Source: Propionibacteriaceae bacterium (GTDB lineage Bacteria > Actinomycetota > Actinomycetes > Propionibacteriales > Propionibacteriaceae). Taken from it: DNA of 64,000 nt. Below are positions 19,205-28,873 of this stretch, one piece after another; the first letter of the stretch is position 1, and each line of letters starts with the position of its first letter. Under the pieces are notes generated by a model. It saw only the letters and a program-made list of their open reading frames with translations. It ran no database searches and was not told the origin of the DNA. The stretch lies in assembly GCA_030532575.1 (NCBI GenBank), contig JAUNKV010000001.1, forward strand, positions 124,001 to 188,000, in the 5' to 3' direction. The translations under genes were made by a program, and so were the position numbers.

Positions 19205-19234
19205 AAACTACAGTGCGTGCTCCCCCCGTGTGAA
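19205..19234 (-). promoter_or_regulatory. Candidate promoter of glgP
   Basis: On the minus strand TTCACA (19234-19229) and TAGTTT (19210-19205) are 18 bp apart, 6 nt before the GTG at 19198. In the other direction TAATGT (19247-19252) lies 7 nt before the glgE GTG but has no clear -35. Confidence 0.5.
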
Positions 19235-19259
19235 ACGAGGAAGAAGTAATGTTTGACCC

Positions 19260-21260
19260 GTGATTGAGCCCGCACCGTCCCGAGCCCACCTGCGTCGCAC
19301 CGAGGGAGGTTTCGGCCGTATCCCCGTCACGGAGGTCTCCCCGGTCATCGCCTCCGGTGCCTACCCGGTCAAGGCCGTGGCCCACGAACGTCTGCTGATC
19401 CGCGCGAACGTCTTCCGGGAGGGTCACGATGCCGTGAACGCCTCAGTGATCCTCACCTCCCCCCAGGGCACCCAGCGCCGCATCGACATGACCCAGGTGG
19501 AGCCGCTGGGACTGGACATCTGGGAGGCCCACGTCCGCATGGCCGTCGAGGGGGCATGGACCTTCCGCATCGAGGGCTGGTCGGATCCGTGGACGACCTG
19601 GCTGCACCACGCGGAGGCGAAACTCCCGCTGGGACTGGATGTGGACCTGGTGTGCATGGAGGGGCGTGAGCTGATGCACCTGGCTGCGGAGGAGGCCGAT
19701 CGAGGGGGCGTACTCCCGGCCGCCCACCTGTTGCGGGCCGCCGCCGAGTCGCTGTTCCCCGAGACCCCGGTCGAGGAGATCCTCGAACTCATCGATTCGC
19801 GCCCCATCGCACGCGCGATGGCCCGGTTCGGTCCGCGGGAATGCATCAGCCCGACCAAGGAGTATCCGATCCTGGTGGAACGACGCCGCGCGCTCTACTC
19901 GTCATGGTACGAGTTCTTCCCCCGCTCCCAGGGAGCCTGGCAGGACGGCACGGGCAAGTGGCACTCGGGCGGTTTTGATTCCTCCCACGAACGCCTGGAG
20001 GCGGCAGCCGCGATGGGCTTCGACGTGGTCTACGTGCCCCCGATCCATCCCATCGGACAGGCTTTCAAGAAGGGGCGGAACAACTCCCTCGACGCTCATC
20101 CCGACGATCCCGGCTCGCCGTGGGCGATCGGCTCCCCGGAAGGCGGGCACGACGCGATCCACCCGGAGCTGGGTGATCTCGACGCCTTCGAACGGTTCGT
20201 GGCCAAGGCACGCTCCCTGGGCCTGGAGGTGGCCCTGGACCTGGCTCTTCAGGCCTCCCCGGACCACCCGTGGGTCAAGGAGCACCCCGAGTGGTTCACC
20301 ACCCGCCTGGACGGCACCATCGCCTACGCGGAGAACCCCCCGAAGAAGTACCAGGACATCTATCCGTTGAACTTCGACAACGACCCCGAGGGCCTCTACG
20401 AGGAGGTGCTCAGGATCGTCCGGTTGTGGATCGAACGGGGCGTGACGATCTTCCGCGTGGACAACCCACACACCAAGCCCGTCGAGTTCTGGGACTGGCT
20501 GATCCGGCAGGTCCGGCAGACCAACCCGGAGGTGATCTTCCTGGCGGAGGCCTTCACCAAGCCTCAGATGATGGCGGCGCTGGGCAAGGTCGGCTTCCAG
20601 CAGAGCTACACCTATTTCACCTGGCGGGTCACCAAGTGGGAGATCACCGAGTACCTGACCCAGCTGAGCCAGGACATGGCGGCCTACTACCGGCCCAACT
20701 TCTTCGTCAACACCCCGGACATCAACCCCTTCCACCTGCAGTCCGGGAATCCGGCGATCTTCGCCATCCGCGCGATCCTGGCCGCCACCCTGTCCCCCTC
20801 CTGGGGGGTCTACTCCGGTTTCGAGCTGTTCGAGCACGAGGCGAACGCTCCCGGACGCGAGGAGTACCTGGACTCGGAGAAGTACGAGTACCGGCCGAGG
20901 GACTTCCAGGCTGAGCCGAACCTGAACCTGCTGCTCGGTCAGCTCAACTCCATCCGGGACCGTCACGGCAGCCTGCAACAGCTCCGCGACATCCACTTCC
21001 ACCACGCCCCCCACGACCAGGTGATCGTCTACAGCAAGCACGACGGCGACGACGTGGTGCTGGTGGTGTGCTCCCTGGACCCGGACCACACCGTGACCTC
21101 CGAGGTGTACCTCGACATGGCTGCCCTCGGCCTGCCCCCCGGCCAGCAGATCCGGGTGCACGACGAGCTGACGGGTGAGACCTACACCTGGGGTGAACGC
21201 AACTGGGTCTGCCTGCATCCGAGCAGCCCGGCCCACATCTTCCACGTCACGGCTGACTGA
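19260..21260 (+). CDS. glgE: Alpha-1,4-glucan:maltose-1-phosphate maltosyltransferase GlgE
   Basis: 666 aa GH13_3 enzyme that extends alpha-glucan with maltosyl units from maltose-1-phosphate. The nucleophile Asp is in FRVDNPHTKP, the acid/base Glu in FLAEAFTKP, and FVNTPDINP follows. An N-terminal domain aligns with the known GlgE start (VTEVSPVIASGAYPVKAV). The GTG start has TAATGT 7 nt upstream and no good Shine-Dalgarno. It heads the operon glgE, maltokinase, glgB and Nudix gene. No TreS gene is seen in the window; that function, if present, is elsewhere. Confidence 0.95.
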   Translation: MIEPAPSRAHLRRTEGGFGRIPVTEVSPVIASGAYPVKAVAHERLLIRANVFREGHDAVNASVILTSPQGTQRRIDMTQVEPLGLDIWEAHVRMAVEGAWTFRIEGWSDPWTTWLHHAEAKLPLGLDVDLVCMEGRELMHLAAEEADRGGVLPAAHLLRAAAESLFPETPVEEILELIDSRPIARAMARFGPRECISPTKEYPILVERRRALYSSWYEFFPRSQGAWQDGTGKWHSGGFDSSHERLEAAAAMGFDVVYVPPIHPIGQAFKKGRNNSLDAHPDDPGSPWAIGSPEGGHDAIHPELGDLDAFERFVAKARSLGLEVALDLALQASPDHPWVKEHPEWFTTRLDGTIAYAENPPKKYQDIYPLNFDNDPEGLYEEVLRIVRLWIERGVTIFRVDNPHTKPVEFWDWLIRQVRQTNPEVIFLAEAFTKPQMMAALGKVGFQQSYTYFTWRVTKWEITEYLTQLSQDMAAYYRPNFFVNTPDINPFHLQSGNPAIFAIRAILAATLSPSWGVYSGFELFEHEANAPGREEYLDSEKYEYRPRDFQAEPNLNLLLGQLNSIRDRHGSLQQLRDIHFHHAPHDQVIVYSKHDGDDVVLVVCSLDPDHTVTSEVYLDMAALGLPPGQQIRVHDELTGETYTWGERNWVCLHPSSPAHIFHVTAD

Positions 21261-22447
21261 TGTCTGCCTGCGACCTCAGCGGGTGGCTCACCCGGTTGGC
21301 CGGTGGGGCCCGCTGGTTCTCCGGGCATTCCCGTGTCTGGGAGGTGGCAGAGGTGGAGTTGCTGCCCTGGCTCGCCGAGCCCGGTGAGCAGCGACCCGGG
21401 GTGCGCAGCGCGGTGTTGCACATCCGCTACGACGACGGCACGACGGAGCGCTATCACGTTCCGCTGTCCCTCCACCCGGAGCGGGATGAGCCCTGCGAGG
21501 CCGTCGATGATCCCCAGGCGATGGCGATCCTGCTGGAGTGCCTGGCCGACGGTGCCGAGGGATTCCATCCGAGACGACCGATTCCCCTCGGCCTGCCCCC
21601 GCAGCGTTACCGCGGGGAGCAGTCGAACACCTCGGTGTTCTTCGGGGACGCACTCGTGGCCAAGGTTTTCCGACGTCTGGAGGAGGGACGCAATCTCGAC
21701 GTGGAGCTGCACGAGGTGCTGGCCGATTCCGGCGCGGTGGCCAAGCTGCTCGGCACCTGGAGCCATGCCGGGACGGACCTCGGGGTCTTCCTCGAGGCCC
21801 TGCCCGAGCCACGTGACGGCTTCGTGGTCGCCTGTGAGGCGGCCCGCAGCAGAACTCCCTTCGTCGAGGCGGCCCGGGCACTGGGTGAGCAGCTGGCCGT
21901 GGTGCACCGGCTCCTGGCCGAACGCCTGCCCACCGCCGTCATCGACGGCACGGACCTGGCCCGTGGTTTCGTCTCCCGCTTCGAGGCGGCGGCTGCCGAG
22001 GTCCCCGTGCTGGATCAGTTCCGCGAGGTCGTGCTCGGCTGCCTGAACGCCGTGCGGGGCTTGAGCCTTCCCGCACAGCGCGTCCACGGCGACTGCCACC
22101 TGGGACAGGCCCTGCTGACCGGTGGGCAGTGGCGCTACGTGGACTTCGAGGGAGAACCGTTGAAGTCCCTGGCCGAACGCAGACAACCTGATTCGCCGTG
22201 CCGTGACGTCGCCGGGATGTTGCGTTCCTTCGACTACGCCGCCCACATCGGTGAGGCCGACGAGGGGTGGCGACGGGCTGCACGCGAGGCTTTCCTCGCG
22301 GGTTTCGGGGCTGATCAGCTCCTCCCGACCGAGCTCCTGCTGGCCTACGAGGTGGACAAGGCCGTCTATGAGGTCGTCTATGAGTCACGGAACCGACCCA
22401 CGTTCCTTCCAGTGCCGGTAGATTGTCTGGCAAGGATCAACCACTGA
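21260..22447 (+). CDS. mak: Maltokinase (Mak/Pep2)
   Basis: 395 aa, beginning at an ATG that shares one base with the glgE TGA. It has the aminoglycoside-phosphotransferase-like core: VHGDCHLGQ catalytic loop (about residue 275) and YVDFEGEP metal site, plus the FFGDALVAKVFRR lysine strand of the N-lobe. It phosphorylates maltose to maltose-1-phosphate, the GlgE donor. In many actinobacteria it is fused to TreS; here it is a separate protein. Confidence 0.93.
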   Translation: MSACDLSGWLTRLAGGARWFSGHSRVWEVAEVELLPWLAEPGEQRPGVRSAVLHIRYDDGTTERYHVPLSLHPERDEPCEAVDDPQAMAILLECLADGAEGFHPRRPIPLGLPPQRYRGEQSNTSVFFGDALVAKVFRRLEEGRNLDVELHEVLADSGAVAKLLGTWSHAGTDLGVFLEALPEPRDGFVVACEAARSRTPFVEAARALGEQLAVVHRLLAERLPTAVIDGTDLARGFVSRFEAAAAEVPVLDQFREVVLGCLNAVRGLSLPAQRVHGDCHLGQALLTGGQWRYVDFEGEPLKSLAERRQPDSPCRDVAGMLRSFDYAAHIGEADEGWRRAAREAFLAGFGADQLLPTELLLAYEVDKAVYEVVYESRNRPTFLPVPVDCLARINH

Positions 22448-22456
22448 GGAGCTGAC

Positions 22457-24352
22457 ATGGCGCATGACCCGTTTGGCGGACTGACCGGCTGGGATCTGGA
22501 GGGGTTCCACGCGGGCGGCGACACCGAGCTGTGGCGCCGCCTCGGTTCCTTCACCTGCACCGTCGAGGATGATGAGCGTGGTCCGCTCCAGGGGGTGCGG
22601 TTCGCGGTGTGGGCACCCAACGCCCAGGCGGTCCAGGTGATCGGTGACTTCAACTGGTGGACCGGTGACGCGATGCAGCTGATCCCCGGCTCCGGGGTGT
22701 GGGCCACCTTCATCGAAGGGATCGGTGAGGGCACCTTGTACAAGTTCCGCATCCAGGGCCCCGACGGCACCTGGCATGAGAAGGTTGATCCGATGGCCCG
22801 GTTCTCGGAGCAGGCCCCGGCGAACGCCTCCATCGTCTACGAGTCGAAGTACATCTGGTCCGATGACCAGTGGATGGCCAGACGGGCCACGTCACAGCCC
22901 CACAAGGAGCCGATCAGCATCTACGAGCTCCATCTGGGTGGTTGGCGCAAGGGCAAGAGCTACCTCGATCTCGCCGAGGAGCTGGTCTCCTACCTCACGT
23001 GGCAGGGGTACACCCATGTCGAGTTCATGCCGCTGGCGGAACACCCATTCGAGCCGAGCTGGGGCTACCAGGTCACCGGCTACTTCTCCCCCACCAGCCG
23101 GTTCGGCAAGCCCGACGATCTGCGGTACCTCATCGACCGGCTCCACCAGGCTGGGATCGGCGTCATCATGGACTGGGTCCCCGGGCATTTCCCGAAGGAC
23201 GCCTGGGCGCTCGGACGCTTCGACGGCACCGCGCTCTACGAGCATGCCGACCCCCGGCAGGGTGAGCACATGGACTGGGGCACCTACATCTTCAACTACG
23301 GCCGCAACGAGGTGAAGAGCTTCCTGATCTCCAATGCGCTGTACTGGCTGACCGAGTTCCACGTCGATGGGCTACGGGTCGATGCTGTGGCCTCCATGCT
23401 CTACCTCGACTACTCGCGCGAGGAGGGACAGTGGGTACCCAACGAGCACGGCGGCCGGGAGAACCTCGAGGCCATCGATTTCCTGCGTTACGTCAACCGA
23501 CATCTGCATGAGCGCCATCCGGGCGTGCTGATGATCGCCGAGGAGTCCACCAGCTTCCCCGGGGTGACCCGCCCGGTCCACGAGGGTGGGCTCGGTTTCG
23601 GTTTCAAGTGGAACATGGGGTGGATGAACGATTCCCTGCGGTACCTGGGCCTGGACCCGGTCTACCGGCAGTACGAACACAACCTGCTGACCTTCGCGAT
23701 GGTCTACCACTACTCGGAGAACTTCATCCTGCCGATCAGCCACGACGAGGTGGTCCACGGCAAGGGCTCGATGGTGAACAAGGTGCCGCAGGACGACTGG
23801 CGCAAGTTCGCAACGCTGCGCGCCTTCTACTCCTTCATGTGGAGCTTCCCCGGCAAACAGCTGATCTTCATGGGTTCGGAGTTCGGGCAACGCCCGGAGT
23901 TCAACGAGGCCCGCAGCCTGGAGTGGTGGGTCTGTGAGCTGTGGGGGCACGGCGGGCTGCAGCGACTGTTCCGGGACCTGAACCAGCTCTACGTCACCAT
24001 CCCCGCCCTGCACGAGCTGGACAGCGACCCGGCGGGATTCACCTGGATCAATGCCGATGACAGCGGTCACAACGTGCTCAGTTGGGTGAGGCACGACTCG
24101 CAGGGCAATCACGTGGCCTGTTTCACCAATTTCTCCCCCGACCCGATGACCGACTACGAGGTCGGTCTGCCCACCGATGGCCAGTGGGAGGAGATCCTCA
24201 ACACCGATTCCGCGGTCTACGACGGCTCCGGTGAGTTCGGCAACCTCGGCATGGTCACGGCCTCGGCGATCCCGTGGGGTCACTTCCCAGCCAGCGCGAG
24301 GGTGACGATCCCGCCGCTCGGCTCCATCTGGTTGCGACGTTCGGCACCATGA
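22457..24352 (+). CDS. glgB: 1,4-alpha-glucan branching enzyme GlgB
   Basis: 631 aa, the short form with one CBM48 domain (VRFAVWAPNAQAVQVIGDFN). The barrel shows the nucleophile Asp in GLRVDAVASML, the acid Glu in IAEESTSFPGV and ISHDEVVHGKGS. It introduces alpha-1,6 branches into the GlgE product. GAGGAG lies 6 nt before the ATG, and the stop overlaps the Nudix gene by 4 nt. Confidence 0.95.
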   Translation: MAHDPFGGLTGWDLEGFHAGGDTELWRRLGSFTCTVEDDERGPLQGVRFAVWAPNAQAVQVIGDFNWWTGDAMQLIPGSGVWATFIEGIGEGTLYKFRIQGPDGTWHEKVDPMARFSEQAPANASIVYESKYIWSDDQWMARRATSQPHKEPISIYELHLGGWRKGKSYLDLAEELVSYLTWQGYTHVEFMPLAEHPFEPSWGYQVTGYFSPTSRFGKPDDLRYLIDRLHQAGIGVIMDWVPGHFPKDAWALGRFDGTALYEHADPRQGEHMDWGTYIFNYGRNEVKSFLISNALYWLTEFHVDGLRVDAVASMLYLDYSREEGQWVPNEHGGRENLEAIDFLRYVNRHLHERHPGVLMIAEESTSFPGVTRPVHEGGLGFGFKWNMGWMNDSLRYLGLDPVYRQYEHNLLTFAMVYHYSENFILPISHDEVVHGKGSMVNKVPQDDWRKFATLRAFYSFMWSFPGKQLIFMGSEFGQRPEFNEARSLEWWVCELWGHGGLQRLFRDLNQLYVTIPALHELDSDPAGFTWINADDSGHNVLSWVRHDSQGNHVACFTNFSPDPMTDYEVGLPTDGQWEEILNTDSAVYDGSGEFGNLGMVTASAIPWGHFPASARVTIPPLGSIWLRRSAP

Positions 24353-25128
24353 GCGAGTTCCAGATCCAGGTGGACATCGGCCACGGTGTGGGACAGCTGC
24401 GCTGGGAGGGTCAGCTCGTCGATGTCCAGGCCTTGGAGCGTGCGGTCTCACTGGCCGCCGATGACGCGATCCTGGGGCACAACCTGCGTCGCCTGCAATG
24501 TGAGATTCCAGCGACCGACAAGGCGGCGATCCAGGCTCTGCACCGGTGTGGATTCCGGCGGGAGGGGCGGTTGCGTTCCGCCTTGTTGGCCGAGGACGGG
24601 CAGCTGATCGATGTGCTGGTCTACGCCCGCCTGGCAGTGGACCCGGTCTACGGCCCGCACGGTTTCTCGGGGGTGATGGACTCGGTGTTGCCGACGAAAC
24701 GAGTCATCGCCCACGTGGTGCTGCGTGATCCCGCCGAGCGGGTGCTGCTCACCGAGCCCACCTACAAGCAGGACTGGGAACTGCCGGGTGGGGTCGTCGA
24801 TCCGGGCGAATCTCCCCGTCTGGGGGCGATGCGCGAGGTCCTGGAGGAGGTGGGCATCACGTGCACGCTCGGGCAACCCGTGTTGGTCGACTGGATGCCC
24901 CCGTATCTCGGCTGGGGAGATGCCATCGAGTTCATCTACGACGGTGGCGTGCTGCCGGAACCGCTGGCCGCATCGCTCAGCCCCAGGGATCAGGAATTGA
25001 AGGCGGTGCACTGGGTGGAGCGTGAGCAGCTCTCGGCCCACGTGACCGAGCTGTCGCATCGGCGCATCGAACTGGTGCTCTCCGGCAACGGCGGGGTCAC
25101 CGAGAATGGTCTGTTCCCGCCCGGATAG
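24349..25128 (+). CDS. Nudix hydrolase with a partial GNAT-like N-terminal region
   Basis: 259 aa from an ATG overlapping the glgB stop by 4 nt. Residues about 30-97 (VQALERAVSLAADDAILGHN, then IQALHRCGFRREGRLRSALL) look like the second half of a GNAT acetyltransferase without the full acetyl-CoA-binding core. Residues about 112-245 are a Nudix domain with an intact box: GVVDPGE, then REVLEEVGI with the expected 7-residue gap. Substrate unknown. It is the terminal gene of the GlgE operon, so a nucleotide-sugar or ADP-glucose-related substrate is possible but unproven. Confidence 0.75.
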   Translation: MSEFQIQVDIGHGVGQLRWEGQLVDVQALERAVSLAADDAILGHNLRRLQCEIPATDKAAIQALHRCGFRREGRLRSALLAEDGQLIDVLVYARLAVDPVYGPHGFSGVMDSVLPTKRVIAHVVLRDPAERVLLTEPTYKQDWELPGGVVDPGESPRLGAMREVLEEVGITCTLGQPVLVDWMPPYLGWGDAIEFIYDGGVLPEPLAASLSPRDQELKAVHWVEREQLSAHVTELSHRRIELVLSGNGGVTENGLFPPG

Positions 25129-25177
25129 AAGCACCTTGAACCCTCACCCCGTCCCCACGAAAGGCAGTCAGTTCCCG

Positions 25178-26380
25178 ATGTCCTCCCCCACGACCATTCC
25201 CTGGCACCCCGACCTCAGAATCGGGGTGGTGGGGGTCGGCGCCCGTTCCGACATCGCCAAGTACTTCGAGCTGCCGGGGCGCAACTGCCGCATCACCGCA
25301 GCCGCTGACCCCCACCCACAGGCGGCGAGGCGGGTGCTGGAGCGACTGGGCCGCGATGACATCACCTTGACCCGCAGTGTCGACGAGCTCATCCGTACCG
25401 GCATTGACGCAGCCCTGGTCACCTCCCCCGACGACACCCACGCGGCCGTGACCTGTGAACTGCTGCGCGCCGGGGTCCCGGTCTACCTGGAGAAACCCAT
25501 CGCCATCCGGATCGATGATGCCGCGGCGATCCTCACCACGGCCCACGAGACCGGCACCAAGCTGTACGTCGGCCACAACATGAGACACATGAACGTGGTC
25601 CGCTCGATGCGTGACCTCATCCGCAAGGGGGCCATCGGTGAGGTCAAGGCGATCTGGTGCCGTCACTTCGTCGGCCACGGCGGTGACTACTACTTCAAGG
25701 ACTGGCACGCCACCCGGGAACACGGCACGGGGCTGCTGCTGCAGAAGGCCGCCCACGACCTCGACGTCATGCACTGGCTGGCCGATTCCCACACCACGAG
25801 GGTCACAGCCATGGGTGGACTCACCCTCTACGACCGGGTCACCGACCGGATGGATCGCAGCGATCAGCTGTTGTGGGACTGGTTCTCCCTGGACAACTGG
25901 CCACCGCTGACGCAACGCGGGCTCAACCCCGTCATCGATGTCGAGGACATCTCGATGATGCTGATGCAGCTGGACTCCGGGGTCCTCGCCTCCTACCAGC
26001 AGTGCCACTACACCCCCGACTACTGGCGCAACTACACCGTGATCGGTACCGAGGGACGGCTCGAGAACTTCGGGGACTACGAGGGGGGACACATCAAGCT
26101 GTGGCAGCACCGCTGTGACTACGATCCGCAGGGTGACGCCACCTATCCCATCACCGGCGACGAGGGCGGCCACCAGGACGCCGATGCCCTGACCATCGGC
26201 GAGTTCATCAAGTTCATCACCGAGGGCACCCCCACCGACACCTCCCCACTCGGGGCCTACCACGCAGTGGCAGCGGCCATCGCCGCGACGGATTCGCTAC
26301 GGGACGGCTCGACCCCCCGAGACATCCCGCCCCTTGATCCCGAAGTCATCCAGTACTTCGAGAACAACCAGGTCAAGTGA
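25178..26380 (+). CDS. Gfo/Idh/MocA-family oxidoreductase
   Basis: 400 aa NAD(P)-dependent dehydrogenase-like protein. The N-terminal Rossmann strand is RIGVVGVGARSDIAK, the conserved EKP motif is in VYLEKPIAI, and the substrate-domain histidine is in KAAHDLDVMHW. The ATG at 25178 has GAAAGG 13 nt upstream; longer in-frame reads start inside the Nudix gene. It is followed by a decayed sugar ABC transporter, so it probably once handled the imported sugar. The reading frame itself is complete. Confidence 0.85.
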   Translation: MSSPTTIPWHPDLRIGVVGVGARSDIAKYFELPGRNCRITAAADPHPQAARRVLERLGRDDITLTRSVDELIRTGIDAALVTSPDDTHAAVTCELLRAGVPVYLEKPIAIRIDDAAAILTTAHETGTKLYVGHNMRHMNVVRSMRDLIRKGAIGEVKAIWCRHFVGHGGDYYFKDWHATREHGTGLLLQKAAHDLDVMHWLADSHTTRVTAMGGLTLYDRVTDRMDRSDQLLWDWFSLDNWPPLTQRGLNPVIDVEDISMMLMQLDSGVLASYQQCHYTPDYWRNYTVIGTEGRLENFGDYEGGHIKLWQHRCDYDPQGDATYPITGDEGGHQDADALTIGEFIKFITEGTPTDTSPLGAYHAVAAAIAATDSLRDGSTPRDIPPLDPEVIQYFENNQVK

Positions 26381-26404
26381 CCACGAAACGCGAAGGAGAA
26401 CCCC

Positions 26405-27653
26405 CTGAAGCATCGTGCCTTCCTGGCGGCTGCCGTTGTGCTCGGAGCCACCATCGGTCTGACCGCCTGCAGCGGCTCGGCAGGCGGTGGCACTGGCGGT
26501 GAACTCACCAAGGACACCTTGGCAGAACTCACCCTGTTCTACTGGGGACAAGGCCCAACCCCCACCGTCGAGGCCAACATCAAGGCCTTCAACGAGCAGT
26601 ACCCGAAGATCAAGGTCACACCATCGGTGGCGGTCCACAAGGACTACTCGACGAAGCTGCGCACCCAGGCGGAGGGGATCAGCTGCCAGACGTGTTCTGG
26701 ATGAACGGCCCAAACTTCGAGCTCTACACGTCCAAAGGGATGCTGGCGGATCTCACTGACCTGGGCGATGTCGCCTGAGACAGCTGCCCCAAGGCCCTGC
26801 TCGAACTCTACGCCCTGGACGGCAAGAAGTTCGGAATTCCCAAGGACTACGACACCATCGCCTGCTTCATCAACACGACGTGGTTCGAGCAGGCTGGACT
26901 CGAACTTCCGAGCGACGGGTGGAGCTGAGAGGAGCATCGGGAGGCCATCAAGGCGGCCGACGCCTCTTGGGGTGCGGTCATCGAGGTCGCCTCCAGCCAG
27001 ACCAGCTACTACAACACCATCCACCAGGCGGGTGGCTCCGTGATCAGGGACGGCAAGTCCGGTTTCGACGACCCCGAGTCCATCGAGGGCATCGAATACC
27101 TGAGGGATCTCATCGCTGACGGTGCGGTGACTCCCCCACAGGTCGTCGCGGGCTCCAAGGCCGATCGCTGTTCATGAACGGCGATGTCGGCATCCTGTGG
27201 GCCGGTTCCTGGATGACCAAGCCGTTGCGGGAGAAGTTCAGCGCGGATGAGCTCGTCGTGGTGCCGCTGCCGAAGAAGGAACAGGAGGCCACCATCAGTC
27301 ACGGCCTGTCCTACGCTGCCTCCGCGAAGTCAAAGAACTTGGCGGCCGTGAAGGCACTGGTGACGTTCATGACCAAGCAGAGGGCCAACGAGACCGAGGC
27401 CAGCAACGGCACCGCCATCCCGGCCTTCACCGGCACTCAACAGGTATGGCTGGAGCAGGCCCCGACCTGGCAGCTCGACGTGTTCGCCAAGGCTGCGGAG
27501 AGCCACTCCGTGCCCTACCCGGTGTCGAAGAACACCAACGCCTGGGCTGACAAGGAGATCGCGCTGACCGAGGTGTTCGCGGGAACCTCGGACGCCACCA
27601 CTGTCTGCGCCCAGCTGGCCTCCGAGATGAACGCCCTGCTCGAGAAGGAGTGA
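26405..27653 (+). pseudogene. Broken sugar ABC transporter substrate-binding lipoprotein gene
   Basis: The region reads as a family 1 extracellular sugar-binding lipoprotein (signal plus lipobox LTAC) only if several lesions are ignored. The start position, 6 nt after GAAGGAG, holds CTG instead of ATG. A frameshift near 26680 ends the first frame at 26704. In-frame TGA codons occur at 26776 and 26926; the second stands where a Trp would be natural (GWS-stop-EEH). A second frameshift near 27170 shifts to the last frame (27174-27653), which ends normally. The number of independent lesions argues against sequencing error. Confidence 0.88.
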
Positions 27654-27657
27654 GTCC

Positions 27658-28018
27658 GTGACTCTCCCCACGGGAGCGGCGAGTCGCCCGTCCCCCTCTC
27701 GCGACGCCGCGGCAACCCGATGAACAGCAGGGGCCTGGCCCCTGCTGTTCATCGGGTCCCTGCTACTGGGTGTTCTGGTGCTCTACCACTACCCGATCCT
27801 GGGCAACTTCTGGACTTCCCCTGACCAAGGCGAACGCCTTCGGTGGGGATCCGAAGTTCGTGGATTTCGCCAACTACGCTGAGTTGTTCTACCAGGAGGC
27901 CTTCGTCACCCAGAACCGAGGGTTCGGTGCTGCCGTCACAATCATGATCCTGGCGCTGGTCGGCCTGGTGACCGCACTCCAGTTCTGGGGCCAGAAGAGA
28001 TGGGTGCACTATGTCTGA
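27658..28018 (+). pseudogene. Remnant of sugar ABC permease (MalF type), internally deleted
   Basis: Starts at GTG 27658 but meets TGA at 27721. The same frame then reads a first membrane segment (LLFIGSLLLGVLVLYHYPIL). An extra C near 27823 shifts the frame into LTKANAFGGDPKFVDFANY, which then joins directly to the MalF C-terminus (GFGAAVTIMILALVGLVTAL). Roughly 170 central residues, including most membrane segments and the EAA loop, are missing. It overlaps the next remnant by 8 nt, preserving the ancestral operon layout. Confidence 0.88.
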
Positions 28019-28860
28019 ACGTAGGCGAAGCATCTGGCGTCGGCAACTGCGCCTCTGGCCGGGCCTGCTCATCTGATTCTGCTGCTGGGTGGTCTCACGA
28101 TGATCTTCCCGTTCGCCTGGCAGCTGATGATGTCAATCTCGACGAACGTGGAGATCCAGGCGATCCCCCCACAGTTCCTGCCTGCCGAACCGCAGTTGGG
28201 GAACTATGCCAAGGTGTTCGAGACCATCCCGTTCCTTTCCCAGTTCTGGGTCTCGATCCTGGTCACGGTGCTGCGTACGGCTGCCCAGCTGGTGCTGTGC
28301 TCGATGGCCGGTCATGCCTTCGCCCGGATGCAGTTCACAGATCGCAACGTCTTGTTCGGGCTGCTGCTCGCGATCCTCATGATCCCGAGCCAGGCCTTCC
28401 TCATCACCCAGTACCAGATCATCAAGGGGCTCTCCCTCCTTGAAACCTCGTGGGGAATCGTCCTGCCGGGAATGTTCTCCGCCTTCGGCACCTTCTCGAT
28501 GCGACAAGCCGTCATGACCTTGCCGAAGGAGTTGGAGGAGGCCGCCCCCTGGACGGCTGCAATCCGTGGCAGACCTTCTGGAAGATCGTGCTGCCCCTGG
28601 TCAGGCTCAGCCTGTTCGCCGTGGCGATCACGACGGTGTTGTGGAGCTGGAACGACCTGCTGTGGCCCTTGATCGTCACGAGCCGCGAGGACAACATGCC
28701 ACTCAGCGTGGGCATCGCCACCATGGAGGGACAGTACAACGCGGAGTGGAATCTCATGATGGCTGCCTCCGTGATGGCGATGGCCCCGATCTTCGTGCTG
28801 TTCTTCGCACTGCAACGCAAGGTCATCGAAGGGCTGGCCACCTCAGGTCTGAAGGGCTGA
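28011..28860 (+). pseudogene. Broken sugar ABC permease gene (MalG type)
   Basis: Begins with ATG TCT GAA but a one-base loss gives TGA at 28074; the body continues in another frame (MIFPFAWQLMMSIS onward). A second one-base loss near 28547, just before the EAA-loop sequence LDGCNPWQTFWKIVLP, moves the last 100 codons into a third frame ending IEGLATSGLKG at 28860. No single frame gives a working permease. Confidence 0.88.
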
Positions 28861-28873
28861 CCCCAGCCGTCCC

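Noticed and set aside
16700-19249. 849-codon plus-strand frame opposite glgP
   Set aside because: Same length and register as an antisense shadow of glgP; repetitive Gly/Asp/Val/His composition, no domain.
26776-26928. In-frame TGA codons as selenocysteine or recoded Trp
   Set aside because: They occur with frameshifts and a large deletion in the same operon, and normal TGA stops are used throughout the window.
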